Below are positions 1 through 10,368 of a stretch of DNA of 64,000 nucleotides, piece after piece. Source of the stretch: Methanohalophilus portucalensis (GTDB taxonomy: Archaea; Halobacteriota; Methanosarcinia; Methanosarcinales; Methanosarcinaceae); contig NZ_CP017881.1 in assembly GCF_002761295.1 (NCBI RefSeq), forward strand, positions 495,087 through 559,086, given 5' to 3'. Both the position numbers and the translations under genes were made by a program. Every line of letters starts with the position of its first letter. Position 1 is the stretch's first letter. The notes under the pieces are model-generated. The model did not search any database, had not been told where the DNA came from, and was given only the letters and a program-made list of their open reading frames with translations.

Positions 1-547
1 CCTGATCCAGGGCTTGCCTGATTGAACCCACCATGCCGTCCATCATACCTGAAGGGGCTACCATATCTGCTCCTGCTCGGGCATGGCTTGCTGCAATCTC
101 GCCCAAAATGGGTAAAGTTTCATCATTAATCACATCATGGGTTTCATTATCAATAATGCCGCAATGGCCATGGGATGTGTATTCACACATGCAGACATCT
201 GTAATCACAATCATGTCTTCACCAAGTTCTTCCTTGATAGCACGCGTGGCCTGCTGGACAATATCTTCATCCCCGCAAGCACTGCTTCCCTTTTCATCCT
301 TGTCCGAAGGAATGCCGAAAAGCATCAAAGAACTGATACCCAGGTCTGCCACATTCCTGGCCTCATTGACAACCTCGGAAAGGGGCAGTCTCAGGACACC
401 TTCCATGGAAGGTACTTCAACTATGGATTCAGCAGTTTCGTCAACAAACATCGGGTATATGAGGTCATCAACCCCAAGGGAAGTTTCACGTATAAGATTA
501 CCTATCTTTCCGTTCCTGAGCCTGCGCATTCGAATATTTGGGTACAT
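1..547 (-). CDS. hemB: Porphobilinogen synthase (delta-aminolevulinate dehydratase), 3'-truncated by window edge
   Basis: This enzyme condenses two 5-aminolevulinate molecules to porphobilinogen, the second committed step of tetrapyrrole synthesis. About 182 N-terminal residues are visible, and the rest lies beyond base 1. The start MYPNIRMRRLR is typical of the family. The zinc-binding cysteines in DVCMCEYTSHGHCG (C119, C121, C129) are present, so this is the zinc-dependent type. It is the last gene seen in a minus-strand heme operon, with its ATG 15 bp after the hemA stop codon. The identification is secure; the C-terminal catalytic lysine cannot be seen. Confidence 0.95.
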   Translation of the reverse strand, partial: MYPNIRMRRLRNGKIGNLIRETSLGVDDLIYPMFVDETAESIVEVPSMEGVLRLPLSEVVNEARNVADLGISSLMLFGIPSDKDEKGSSACGDEDIVQQATRAIKEELGEDMIVITDVCMCEYTSHGHCGIIDNETHDVINDETLPILGEIAASHARAGADMVAPSGMMDGMVGSIRQALDQ

Positions 548-562
548 TGGTATCACAAGTCC

Positions 563-1834
563 TTATTTGCAATTTTCCTTTTCTTTTTTAGCATAGGGTT
601 TGATGTTAAAAAGCTTGCAGGCAGAATCAAGAAAAGCTTCATCATTGTATTCAGCTGCATTACGCAACACTTTGGTAGGTTCTGCCAGGACCTTGTTTGC
701 TATGGCCCTTGTCAGGTCATCCAGGACCTCGCATTCCACATCCCCAATTGTGTGATAAGCTCCCAACCTGTTCACAGCCCTATCCATTTCATGCTTTCGC
801 AGAGTATATATCTGGCTGTAAAGTTCGGACAAAAGAGCATCTGCCTTCTGTCTTTTGTACTGGTTAATGAGCATTTTGTATTCTTCATCAATTATAGTTT
901 CAACTTTCTTTGCCTCTTCCATTCTCATCTGGAGATTACGCTCATTAATTACCCTTAAGTTATCGATATTACGCAGGATAACTCCGGGAAGGCTTTCAAC
1001 TTCGGGATCTATGTCCCGGGGGCTGGCGATATCTATCAGCAGAAGATTATCGTTCCTGTTCTTAAGAGATTTTTCCACAGTTGCTTTCTTCAGGACATAA
1101 TGGGGAGCAGATGTAGCACTGATTATGACATCGGCCTGCTGTGTATAGCGATTAAGGCTCATGAAATCCACGGCCTCACCTCCCAACTCATCTGCAAGTA
1201 CTTTTGCCTTTTCATATGTGCGGTTTGCCAGATACACAACATTCATATCCCTGTGCGATAATGCCCGGGTCACAAGAGTGCCCATCTCACCGGTGCCAAT
1301 AACAAGTATATTACGTCCTTGCAGGCCTTTTAACATTTCATCGGCAAGATCGACTGCAGCAGATGCAATAGATACAGAACCTCTGTTGATGTTGGTTTCT
1401 GTACGGGCTCTTTTACCTACCTGGATTGCCTTGCTAAAAGCGGTCTCCAGGATTTTGCCCATGGTGCCTGCATTTTTAGAGATGGTGTACAAATCCTTTA
1501 TCTGTCCCAGGATCTGATCTTCTCCTATTATCATGGATTCAAGGCCACAGGAGAGTTTTAAAAGATGATATAAGGATTCTTCATGGTCATAGAATTCGAC
1601 AATGCGGGAAGAAACACCCATCTTTTTTGCAAAATGGAAAAGGACACTGCTTCCTCTGGGGGATACTACATACATTTCCAGTCGGTTGCATGTCTTAAGG
1701 ACTGCGCATTCGTACACGAGCTCATGGGAACTTAGCTGGGAAAGTATATCCTCGATTTCACCCTGCCAGGCATCTTCCATTTCCTCCACTGTTGCCTTTG
1801 CATGGGAAATAACCATGCTAGATATTTCAGTCAA
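563..1834 (-). CDS. hemA: Glutamyl-tRNA reductase
   Basis: It reduces glutamyl-tRNA(Glu) to glutamate-1-semialdehyde with NADPH, the first step of the C5 tetrapyrrole pathway. At 423 aa it is full length for the archaeal family. The catalytic cysteine is C49 in LKTCNR, and the NADPH-binding loop GTGEMG lies at residues 180-185. The start is taken as TTG at 1834: a GGAGG ribosome-binding site sits six bases upstream, and the N-terminus MTEISSMVIS matches methanogen orthologues from memory. The TTG overlaps the stop codon of the preceding dehydrogenase gene (TTGA). An ATG at 1816 is the alternative start. Sequence downstream of it encodes hemB. Confidence 0.96.
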   Translation of the reverse strand: MTEISSMVISHAKATVEEMEDAWQGEIEDILSQLSSHELVYECAVLKTCNRLEMYVVSPRGSSVLFHFAKKMGVSSRIVEFYDHEESLYHLLKLSCGLESMIIGEDQILGQIKDLYTISKNAGTMGKILETAFSKAIQVGKRARTETNINRGSVSIASAAVDLADEMLKGLQGRNILVIGTGEMGTLVTRALSHRDMNVVYLANRTYEKAKVLADELGGEAVDFMSLNRYTQQADVIISATSAPHYVLKKATVEKSLKNRNDNLLLIDIASPRDIDPEVESLPGVILRNIDNLRVINERNLQMRMEEAKKVETIIDEEYKMLINQYKRQKADALLSELYSQIYTLRKHEMDRAVNRLGAYHTIGDVECEVLDDLTRAIANKVLAEPTKVLRNAAEYNDEAFLDSACKLFNIKPYAKKEKENCK

Positions 1835-2553
1835 TGTTGTCCTCCGTTATTCGAGCAATGATCCAGATGTTCTTTTGAATTTTCATTTCCACTATTCTCG
1901 ATCTGCTCCAACATTATATCGTATGCTATATTATACGCTTTTTCATATGACTCTTCAAAAGCATCCCATATTCTATCATCTTCAAGCACATCCCACAGAA
2001 TTTGTTTCCTTAGGGGTTGGCTTTCAATTCGTTTTTTCAGGTTAGTGCGTAACTCATCCTGCAGATGTGCCATATCTGCGTAATTCGGAGTGATAGTATG
2101 TTCAAGTTTTATGCGCGTATATCTGGAAAGAGCGGGACTGTGTCCCAGAGTAGAGATTCCAACAGTTACCGGTCCTCTTTGTATCACTGACGGGACTATA
2201 ACATCTCCTCTGGAATCCACAGAATTTACAAATATATCCATACCAGCAGCAATCTGGCTTATCTTCATATTGAGTTTTTGGTCATTTGTGGCCGGGATTA
2301 CGATAAATGCCCCTTTGAGGTATTCATGAATTGCATCAGAAGACATTGCCCTGATATCTGCCTGCACTATATTTATTGCCTCAGAAGCATAAAGGGAAAT
2401 GATTTTTTCAGAAAAATCTTCACTTATAACGGTCACTTCGCCATATTTATAAAAAAGGGATGCTTTGCGCTGGCCGACATGTCCTCCTCCGAAAATCACA
2501 ATTTTCCGGGAAGATAAATCAAGAAAAAGTGGCATATATTGGCGATCATACAT
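1831..2553 (-). CDS. Precorrin-2 dehydrogenase / siroheme synthase N-terminal family (sirohydrochlorin-forming)
   Basis: The protein (240 aa) has a Rossmann NAD-binding motif GGGHVG at residues 22-27 and the NSVD segment with a conserved acidic residue (D113) used by Met8p/CysG-type enzymes. It should oxidise precorrin-2 to sirohydrochlorin, the branch point for siroheme, heme and F430. A CysG-type methyltransferase domain is absent. The C-terminal ~35 residues are hydrophilic and low in complexity. It is translationally coupled to hemA by a 4-base overlap and lies 23 bp after ahbB. Whether it also inserts iron, as Met8p does, cannot be told from sequence. Confidence 0.9.
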   Translation of the reverse strand: MYDRQYMPLFLDLSSRKIVIFGGGHVGQRKASLFYKYGEVTVISEDFSEKIISLYASEAINIVQADIRAMSSDAIHEYLKGAFIVIPATNDQKLNMKISQIAAGMDIFVNSVDSRGDVIVPSVIQRGPVTVGISTLGHSPALSRYTRIKLEHTITPNYADMAHLQDELRTNLKKRIESQPLRKQILWDVLEDDRIWDAFEESYEKAYNIAYDIMLEQIENSGNENSKEHLDHCSNNGGQH

Positions 2554-2576
2554 TCTTGGACCCTCTCATAATACAG

Positions 2577-3047
2577 TTACAGCCTTACACCTGTTTTCTT
2601 GAACTCATGTTCACTGAACAAAAGACGATAGTCATATATCCCGGTTGCATCTGCAATTTTTCCTGCAATTTCCTCACAGTCTTTTTTACTGTAAGAATGG
2701 ACCATTGTAAAAAGATTGTATGGCCAATCTGGGTATCTGGGTCGCTCGTAACAATGAGTTACTTCGCTAAAATTGGACATCACATTGCCTACGTCTTCCA
2801 CCCGCTCATCCGGTACATTCCAGATACACATAGCATTGGCAGTTATTCCGATGGTACGATGGCCTATTGATGCACCAAAACGACGTATGATCCCCTGATT
2901 TTGCATTTCCTTTAGCCGATCTACAATTTCCTGTTCACTTAATCCCGTCTCCTCTGCTATTTCCTTGAAAGGAGAATGGGTATATTCGATGCCGTGTTGT
3001 GTTACTTCCAGGATTTTACGGGAAAGAGGATCAAGTTTATCGGACAT
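2577..3047 (-). CDS. ahbB: Siroheme decarboxylase, AhbB-type subunit
   Basis: One half of the heterodimer that decarboxylates siroheme to 12,18-didecarboxysiroheme in the alternative heme pathway. The 156-aa protein has the Lrp/AsnC-like fold of the family: an N-terminal winged helix (about residues 5-60, including IIRRFGA) and an alpha/beta ligand domain with the segments HCYERPR and WPYNLFTMVH. It overlaps the end of ahbA by 11 bp and has a GGAG ribosome-binding site. The A and B subunits are paralogous; assignment here follows the gene order ahbD-ahbA-ahbB known for Methanosarcina. A pure transcription-factor role is unlikely in this setting. Confidence 0.9.
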   Translation of the reverse strand: MSDKLDPLSRKILEVTQHGIEYTHSPFKEIAEETGLSEQEIVDRLKEMQNQGIIRRFGASIGHRTIGITANAMCIWNVPDERVEDVGNVMSNFSEVTHCYERPRYPDWPYNLFTMVHSYSKKDCEEIAGKIADATGIYDYRLLFSEHEFKKTGVRL

Positions 3048-3492
3048 TGAATTTCACTCCTATCTTGAAAAGGCGTTTTGTGGGCAGGTCAAGTATAGGG
3101 CATCCTGTTTCATCCACAATCTGATTGATTATAGTGTCGAGGCGTTCTCGATTTGCTGCAGAGATGGTGAACCATATATTATACTCCGCCGGGCGCAAAT
3201 AGTTGTGAGAGACTTCCGGATGTTTATTAATGATTTCTCCGATCTCATGGGTTTGTGAATCCGGGGCTTTCAGGGCTATGAGGGTACTGGTTCCCCCAAT
3301 CTTGCGAGTATTTATCACAGGACCAATGCGCCTCAGGGCTCCCTGATTGTTAAGTCTCTCCAGTCTTTTTAACAATTCCTCTTCAGTAATTCCTATCCTT
3401 TCAGCCAGTACTGCATAGGGATTAACTGAAAGGGGAAATTCAAGCTGGATCTCATTCAATATCCTTTTGTCCATTTCATCAAGCCGGATCAT
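3037..3492 (-). CDS. ahbA: Siroheme decarboxylase, AhbA-type subunit
   Basis: Partner of the downstream AhbB. The 151-aa protein has the same layout: a helix-turn-helix-like N-terminus (about residues 5-60, with RRIGPVINTRKIG) and a ligand-binding half with SHNYLRPAEYNIWFT. The NYLR and YNIWFT segments are the counterparts of HCYERPR and WPYNLF in AhbB, so the two genes are clearly ancient paralogues. Its ATG has no strong ribosome-binding site, and a second in-frame ATG lies six codons later. The 244-bp gap before it (3493-3736) holds no recognisable gene. Confidence 0.9.
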   Translation of the reverse strand: MIRLDEMDKRILNEIQLEFPLSVNPYAVLAERIGITEEELLKRLERLNNQGALRRIGPVINTRKIGGTSTLIALKAPDSQTHEIGEIINKHPEVSHNYLRPAEYNIWFTISAANRERLDTIINQIVDETGCPILDLPTKRLFKIGVKFNVR

Positions 3493-3736
3493 GGGGAACT
3501 CACATTTATTCTTGAGAACAGAATAGGTTACGAGATGTAATCATGGATTATAATGTTTTCTTTCAAATTGTCTGAAATATTTGCAATAATAGTACTCTAT
3601 ATGGCACTCCATTCCGAAACTATAGATTCATAGGTGGAAAACATACTATATAAGCAAAAAAGTGACAGGGGGGATAAATTACCGCATCGACTATAAAAAA
3701 TAAAAGCGGAATTTTCAACCCACTTAAAATCCGTTT

Positions 3737-4798
3737 TTATTTTTGGCGCGGATGATAGATACAGTAAGGTTCTTCTTCCAGATAATCCCCGGTTGCTGCA
3801 TATGCCCGGGCACGGCACCCGCCGCACACATTCTTGTATTCACATTTGCCGCATTTTCCCTTAAGTAGACTGAAATCCCTGAGTTCATTGAACAAAGTTG
3901 AATTGTTCCATATTTCCCCGAAAGATTGGTTCCTTATATTTCCGGCTATTGCAGGAAGGTAACCACAGGGCTGCACATCCCCGGTACTTGAAACAAAACA
4001 AAAGGCAGTACCTCCCAGACATCCCCTGCTCACAGCATCAAAACCATGGGTATTGATTGAAACTTCCATACCTTCTTTTTCCGCACACTGGCGCATAATC
4101 CGGAAATAATGGGGCGCACAGGTAGCTTTGAGTTCAAGGGAGGTATGCTTTTTCTGTTCATAGAACCAGCGCAGTATCCTTTCATACTCTGCCGGAGGTA
4201 TCTCCTCATTTGCAAGGTTTTCTCCTCTGCCTGTAGGCACAAGCAGGAAAATATGGAGGGCTTCGGCGTTCAGGGAAGTAGCCATTTTAAGGATACGTGG
4301 GATCTCTCCCAGATTTCTTTTGGTTATTGTAGTATTAATCTGAAAATCCATGCCTTCTGCCTTCAGGGCATCAATTCCTTCCATGGCTTTGTCAAAGGCG
4401 CCTTCAACTCCACGAAATCCATCATGGGTTGCAGAATCTGCCCCATCAAGACTTATGCTGACCCTCTTTATTCCCGCTTCTTTGAGTTTTCTCACAGTTT
4501 CCCTTTCAAGGAGGGTGCCGTTTGTAGCAAGTACCACCCTGAGGCCTTTATTTGTGCCATAGTTGGCAAGTTCATATACATCAGGGCGAACAAGTGGTTC
4601 ACCTCCACTGAGAATTAATATCGGGGACCCAAGGGAAGCCACCTGGTCAATAAATGTTTTTGCTTCGGATGTGTCCAGTTCACCAATAGCTTTTTCGTCG
4701 GTGGATGCACCTCTGCAATGCACGCATGAAAGATTGCATCTGGATGTCAATTCCCAGGCAATTAATCTTGGAGGGTTGGGTTCTTCTGACATAGTCAT
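3737..4798 (-). CDS. ahbD: Heme synthase AhbD (radical SAM, Fe-coproporphyrin III decarboxylase)
   Basis: AhbD oxidatively decarboxylates two propionates of iron-coproporphyrin III to give heme b. The 353-aa sequence has the radical SAM cluster motif C21-x3-C25-x2-C28, a glycine-rich SGGEP SAM motif, and a C-terminal SPASM-like set of cysteines (SRGCLGG, QPCGY, KCGKCEYKNVCGGC) for auxiliary iron-sulfur clusters. It heads the operon that continues with ahbA, ahbB, the dehydrogenase, hemA and hemB, the order reported for Methanosarcina. AhbC, the preceding enzyme, is not in the window. There are two ATGs at 4798 and 4792; I kept the first. Confidence 0.88.
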   Translation of the reverse strand: MTMSEEPNPPRLIAWELTSRCNLSCVHCRGASTDEKAIGELDTSEAKTFIDQVASLGSPILILSGGEPLVRPDVYELANYGTNKGLRVVLATNGTLLERETVRKLKEAGIKRVSISLDGADSATHDGFRGVEGAFDKAMEGIDALKAEGMDFQINTTITKRNLGEIPRILKMATSLNAEALHIFLLVPTGRGENLANEEIPPAEYERILRWFYEQKKHTSLELKATCAPHYFRIMRQCAEKEGMEVSINTHGFDAVSRGCLGGTAFCFVSSTGDVQPCGYLPAIAGNIRNQSFGEIWNNSTLFNELRDFSLLKGKCGKCEYKNVCGGCRARAYAATGDYLEEEPYCIYHPRQK

Positions 4799-4825
4799 AT
4801 CACAGCCATTTCAATTTATTTAAAT

Positions 4826-4848
4826 AATGGTATACTGATTGTACCATT
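4826..4848. promoter_or_regulatory. Inverted repeat in the divergent ahbD / ccm promoter region
   Basis: AATGGTA and TACCATT form a perfect 7-bp inverted repeat separated by 9 bp. Read on the minus strand it lies immediately upstream of the A/T-rich TATA-like sequence TTATTTAAATAA ahead of ahbD, where the BRE would be. It could be an operator controlling heme genes. No protein is known for it; this is inference from position and symmetry only. Confidence 0.4.
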
Positions 4849-4938
4849 GATCGAATATATAGAATATTTGCCAGGACCACATGACACATATAAGAGATAG
4901 GTAATCTAATTAATTGTAAATGAGTTGTGGTGCAAAAC

Positions 4939-5058
4939 ATGGACTCACTGAATACAGCATTTTTGATTGTGACTATAGCAATAGTTTCATATACAATATT
5001 CCTGATTCGAAAACGTTCACAGCTTCTTCGTGAATTTGAAAGGTTAAATCCTGAATGA
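4939..5058 (+). CDS. CcmD-like membrane microprotein (39 aa)
   Basis: The short ORF starts at ATG 4939 after a GTGGTG ribosome-binding-like sequence and encodes 39 residues. An N-terminal hydrophobic helix (about residues 7-23) is followed by a basic stretch IRKRSQLLREF. That size and topology is the hallmark of CcmD, the small protein that helps release holo-CcmE from the CcmABC heme exporter. It ends 10 bp before a ccmE homologue, which supports the call. CcmD sequences are too short and variable for certainty. Confidence 0.6.
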   Translation: MDSLNTAFLIVTIAIVSYTIFLIRKRSQLLREFERLNPE

Positions 5059-5068
5059 AGGGAAACTG

Positions 5069-5449
5069 ATGGATAAAAAACAAAAACAAATTCTTGCAGT
5101 TATTACAATACTTGCCTTTGCTATCCTGGGCTTATGGGGCATAGATACCGGCCAGACTTATTACATGGTATCTGAAATCAAGGAAAATCCAGATGGTTTT
5201 GAAGGGAATGATATCAACACAATGGGCGCCATCAAGCAAGGAACACTGGATGTAAAACCCGGTAATATAACTTTCATGCTCCGGGACATAGAGCAACCTG
5301 AAAAGTACATTGAAGTTGAATATACCGGTGACCTGCCGCCCAATCTTGAGGAAGGTAAAGAACTGAGTATTGAAGGAAAAATAGACCGGCAGGGAAATCT
5401 CAAAGCTGAAAAAATTGTCATGGGTTGCCCTTCCAAATACTCCGAATAA
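5069..5449 (+). CDS. ccmE: Cytochrome c maturation heme chaperone CcmE, CXXXY variant
   Basis: CcmE carries heme from the CcmABC exporter to the CcmF ligation module outside the membrane. The 126-aa protein has one N-terminal membrane anchor (about residues 8-24) followed by an OB-fold-like beta domain containing the segment VEYTGDLPPN and EGKIDRQG. Instead of the classical heme-binding HXXXY, the C-terminus has C-P-S-K-Y, the cysteine-type motif of archaeal and some sulfate-reducer CcmE (system I variant). The ccmABC and ccmF genes are not in this window. It is the second gene of a four-gene operon divergent from heme synthesis. Confidence 0.85.
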   Translation: MDKKQKQILAVITILAFAILGLWGIDTGQTYYMVSEIKENPDGFEGNDINTMGAIKQGTLDVKPGNITFMLRDIEQPEKYIEVEYTGDLPPNLEEGKELSIEGKIDRQGNLKAEKIVMGCPSKYSE

Positions 5450-5477
5450 CCTATGGTCACATTAAAGAGGTAAATCG

Positions 5478-6356
5478 ATGGATATTGAAAAATGGGATGA
5501 ATGCCGGAGTATAAACAAAGCACTAATTGACTTTGTGGAAGAAATTGACAACGGTTCCAATATGAAGAAAGTAGTTGCCCACATATGTCAATCGGGCGGG
5601 AAAAAAACCCGTCCTGTGATCCTCCTCTTGTCATCTCGTATATGTGGCAGTGAAATTGGAAATGCCCTTGATGCTGCTCTGTCAATTGAACTTATCCACT
5701 CTGCATCCCTTATTCATGATGACCTGCTGGATAGGGGTATATTGAGAAGGGGAGCTAAGACTGCCCATGAAGTATATGGTACCCCTGCAGCAATGCTTGC
5801 GGGAGATTACTTGATATCCAAGTCCATTGAACTAATATCTGCATACTGCAAAGAAGTAGGCATGGAATTCGGCAGGGCAGGTATGGAAATGGCTGAAGGC
5901 GAGGCCATGGATGTAGATTTGCTGGAAAAGAACAGCAATAATATTGTTGAGTATTTCAATTGTATTGAAAAGAAGACGGCTTCACTTTTTGCTGCCTCGG
6001 CAGCGATGGGGGCCTATATTGCAGGAGCAGATGAGGATACAGTTTCTAAATTCAGGCTCTTTGGCAATAAACTTGGAACTGCCTATCAAATCGTTGATGA
6101 TATGCTGGAATACACCAGTAAGGTAAATAACAAGGAATCAATACACATGTCCCCATCGCTGGTAGACATATATAGGCAGGATATGACGGATGCACAAGCA
6201 ATAGAAAAAACCAGGGAAATTGTTGAACAACTAGTTTCTGAAGCACATGAAATAATCGATCATTTCCCGCCTTCTCAATCTCGAAATAGATTACATGAGA
6301 TTGCCAATTATGCCACAAAAGACCTTTTCCCTGAAGTTGGAACAAGGAAATGCTAA
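5478..6356 (+). CDS. Trans-polyprenyl diphosphate synthase
   Basis: An all-alpha isoprenyl chain-elongation enzyme of 292 aa, started at the ATG behind a GAGGT ribosome-binding site. The first aspartate-rich motif is intact (HDDLLDRG, DDxxD). The second is degenerate (VDDMLEY, so DDxxE), which suggests it may work with a partner subunit or have unusual chain-length control. Possible products are the C20-C25 chains for archaeal lipids or the side chain of methanophenazine, the membrane electron carrier of this family of methanogens. Its place next to cytochrome c maturation genes favours an electron-transport role, but that is inference. Confidence 0.8.
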   Translation: MDIEKWDECRSINKALIDFVEEIDNGSNMKKVVAHICQSGGKKTRPVILLLSSRICGSEIGNALDAALSIELIHSASLIHDDLLDRGILRRGAKTAHEVYGTPAAMLAGDYLISKSIELISAYCKEVGMEFGRAGMEMAEGEAMDVDLLEKNSNNIVEYFNCIEKKTASLFAASAAMGAYIAGADEDTVSKFRLFGNKLGTAYQIVDDMLEYTSKVNNKESIHMSPSLVDIYRQDMTDAQAIEKTREIVEQLVSEAHEIIDHFPPSQSRNRLHEIANYATKDLFPEVGTRKC

Positions 6357-6368
6357 AAAGGTGAATTT

Positions 6369-7553
6369 ATGAGAGTATATGAAAAACCCATGATTAAAGT
6401 TGATGCAAATGTGGAAGATGATAAAGTTGTACTCACCAGTGAGGGTCCCCTTTCCACCATTGCAAAACCTATTCTGAAACGTATTAACCGAATTTTTCAG
6501 GAAGAAAAACCCATTACATTTAATGATGAAGAGATTATATTTTCAACATGGGTCCCCCCAATTCCCAGCAATGCATTCAACAGGATGATAAGTTCCCAGA
6601 TTGCTGCCATTATGAAAAAACGTGTGCCTGACCAATTCTCAATAGCTATTACCGATAGATGTCCGAATAATTGTATTCACTGCGGAGCTGCGGGTTTCCT
6701 TACTGAGGAAGAACTAACTACCGAACAAATCAACAGTGCTATCGATCAGTCCCTTGATCTTGGTGCTTACCTTATCTCTTTCGATGGCGGGGAAACAATG
6801 CTTCGAAAGGACCTTCCCGAAATGGTGGGGTCAGTGGATAAAGATAGGTGCATTGCAACCTGTTTTACTTCTGGCTTTGGCCTTACACCTGACAAAGCTT
6901 TGCAGTTGAAGGATGCGGGCATGTATGCCATGAGAATAAGTATCGACAGTCCTTTCGAAAAAGAGCATGACCGCATTCGGGGCAGGGATGGGGCATACAG
7001 GGATGCTATTGCAGGTATAAAGAACACCCTGGGAGCGGACATGCTGGCAGATATGTTTGTAGTAGTGTCACCCGATAATATCGATGACCTTGAAGATTTC
7101 TATGGTCTTGCTGCAGATATGGGGATGCAGGAGATGTCCATCTATGAGATCGTTGCTGTGGGTCGCTGGCTTGAACATGAAGATGAAGTTATCACTCCAA
7201 AGGATGTGAAGTCAATGGAACGTTTCCAAAAACGGATGAACAGTGGGGCAGACGGGCCACGTGTTACTTCATTCCCGTATTTCATGGGTCCGGATATGTT
7301 TGGTTGTTTTGCCGGAAGGCGATGGATGCATGCCACACCTGCAGGTGAGGTCATACCATGTGCCTACACGCCCCTGTCATTTGGAAATATAAAAGAAGAA
7401 AGCCTCTCGTCAATATGGGACAATATGGGCAAACACCAGGCGTATCGTTCCAATTCCGATTATTGCATGATGAGAAACCCTGAATTCAGACAAAAATACA
7501 TCCATACGATACCCAAAGATGAAATATTACCATATAGAGTAAGAAATGAGTGA
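6369..7553 (+). CDS. Radical SAM/SPASM-like protein of unknown function
   Basis: A 394-aa protein starting behind a GGTGA ribosome-binding site 12 bp after the prenyl synthase gene. Residues 1-85 form an N-terminal extension; the radical SAM motif is C98-x3-C102-x2-C105 (RCPNNCIHC), followed by SFDGGET. C-terminal cysteines (FGCFAG, IPCAY, DYCMM) resemble a reduced SPASM region. Such proteins modify peptides or small molecules, but I cannot name the substrate. Operon membership with a prenyl synthase and ccmE suggests a membrane redox cofactor such as methanophenazine; this is a hypothesis. Confidence 0.75.
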   Translation: MRVYEKPMIKVDANVEDDKVVLTSEGPLSTIAKPILKRINRIFQEEKPITFNDEEIIFSTWVPPIPSNAFNRMISSQIAAIMKKRVPDQFSIAITDRCPNNCIHCGAAGFLTEEELTTEQINSAIDQSLDLGAYLISFDGGETMLRKDLPEMVGSVDKDRCIATCFTSGFGLTPDKALQLKDAGMYAMRISIDSPFEKEHDRIRGRDGAYRDAIAGIKNTLGADMLADMFVVVSPDNIDDLEDFYGLAADMGMQEMSIYEIVAVGRWLEHEDEVITPKDVKSMERFQKRMNSGADGPRVTSFPYFMGPDMFGCFAGRRWMHATPAGEVIPCAYTPLSFGNIKEESLSSIWDNMGKHQAYRSNSDYCMMRNPEFRQKYIHTIPKDEILPYRVRNE

Positions 7554-7631
7554 ATTCTGTATTATATTTCTAAAAAGTAGTCATGTTTTTCATGAATAAT
7601 TATTATAATCGGCAGGTTGCGAACCGGCAAG

Positions 7632-7665
7632 AACCGAATGGCTTATATGTAAAGTTGCTTATGGG
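7632..7665 (+). promoter_or_regulatory. Upstream copy of a duplicated aha operon promoter
   Basis: AACCGAAT, a CTTATATG TATA-like box at 7642-7649 and GTTGCT recur almost unchanged 104 bp downstream. The predicted start would be near 7671. The purine/CCGAAT block just 5' of the TATA box fits a BRE. Confidence 0.55.
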
Positions 7666-7735
7666 TACCTGCTGTTAACTTGAACCCCCTATACGAATGA
7701 TTAAACATTACAATTGTTCAATAGCAATCACCTGA

Positions 7736-7770
7736 AACCGAATAACTTATATGCGAGGTTGCTATAAGGG
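7736..7770 (+). promoter_or_regulatory. Downstream copy of the duplicated aha operon promoter
   Basis: Second copy of the BRE-TATA-GTTGCT module (CTTATATG at 7746-7753). A start about 25 bp further on would give a leader of some 40 bases ahead of ahaH. It matches the upstream copy in 22 of the first 28 positions. Confidence 0.6.
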
Positions 7771-7818
7771 GCATAAAATCACGCTGCTTAATAAATCACA
7801 GACGCGATGAGGATTCAC

Positions 7819-8137
7819 ATGGCCAAGGACAAAATCTTATCCGAGATAAAAGAAGCAGAACAAAGTGCTGCCAAAAAGGTGGAAGCAGGCCTGAAGGAGA
7901 AGGAGGACAAAATCGCCAGTGCCCGTGCAGAAGCCAGAGAAATAATTAAAGAGGCAGAATTAGATGCAGAAAAATCTGCAAATAATGCACTTAAATCTGC
8001 ACAGGAAGACCTCCAGAAAGAGCACGAAGAAATCGTCAGCAAAGGCAAAAAAGATGCAGAAGAGCTGATAAGCAACGCAGAATCTAATGTCGATAAAGCT
8101 GTTGCAACGCTGGTGGAGGAATTCGAGAGGGCGATCT

Positions 8138-8145
<8 letters not shown>
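7819..8145 (+). CDS. ahaH: A1Ao ATP synthase subunit H
   Basis: Subunit H is half of the peripheral stalk (E/H heterodimer) holding the A1 head against the membrane sector. The 108-aa product is almost wholly charged coiled coil, rich in Lys, Glu and Ala, as expected. I chose ATG 7819, not the in-frame ATG at 7807, because GAGG lies just upstream of it, whereas 7807 has no ribosome-binding site. It is the first gene of the complete ahaHIKECFABDG operon and overlaps the start of ahaI by 8 bp, indicating translational coupling. Confidence 0.9.
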
Positions 8146-10313
<2,168 letters not shown>

Positions 10314-10320
10314 GTGAAGT

Positions 10321-10355
10321 TTGAGAGCATTCAAAAATGCTCTTAAATTCTTTTT
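10321..10355 (+). terminator. Intra-operon hairpin with T-tract after ahaK
   Basis: An 11-bp stem with one G-U pair (10321-10331 with 10336-10346, loop CAAA) starts 8 bp after the ahaK stop and is followed by ATTCTTTTT. It looks like a partial terminator or an RNA-processing and stabilising element between ahaK and ahaE. Function is inferred. Confidence 0.6.
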
Positions 10356-10368
10356 AAGGTGTGAGAGC

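Noticed and set aside
137-958. 273-codon plus-strand frame opposite hemB and hemA
   Set aside because: It is an antisense shadow of two well-identified heme genes, has no ribosome-binding site and its translation is not protein-like.
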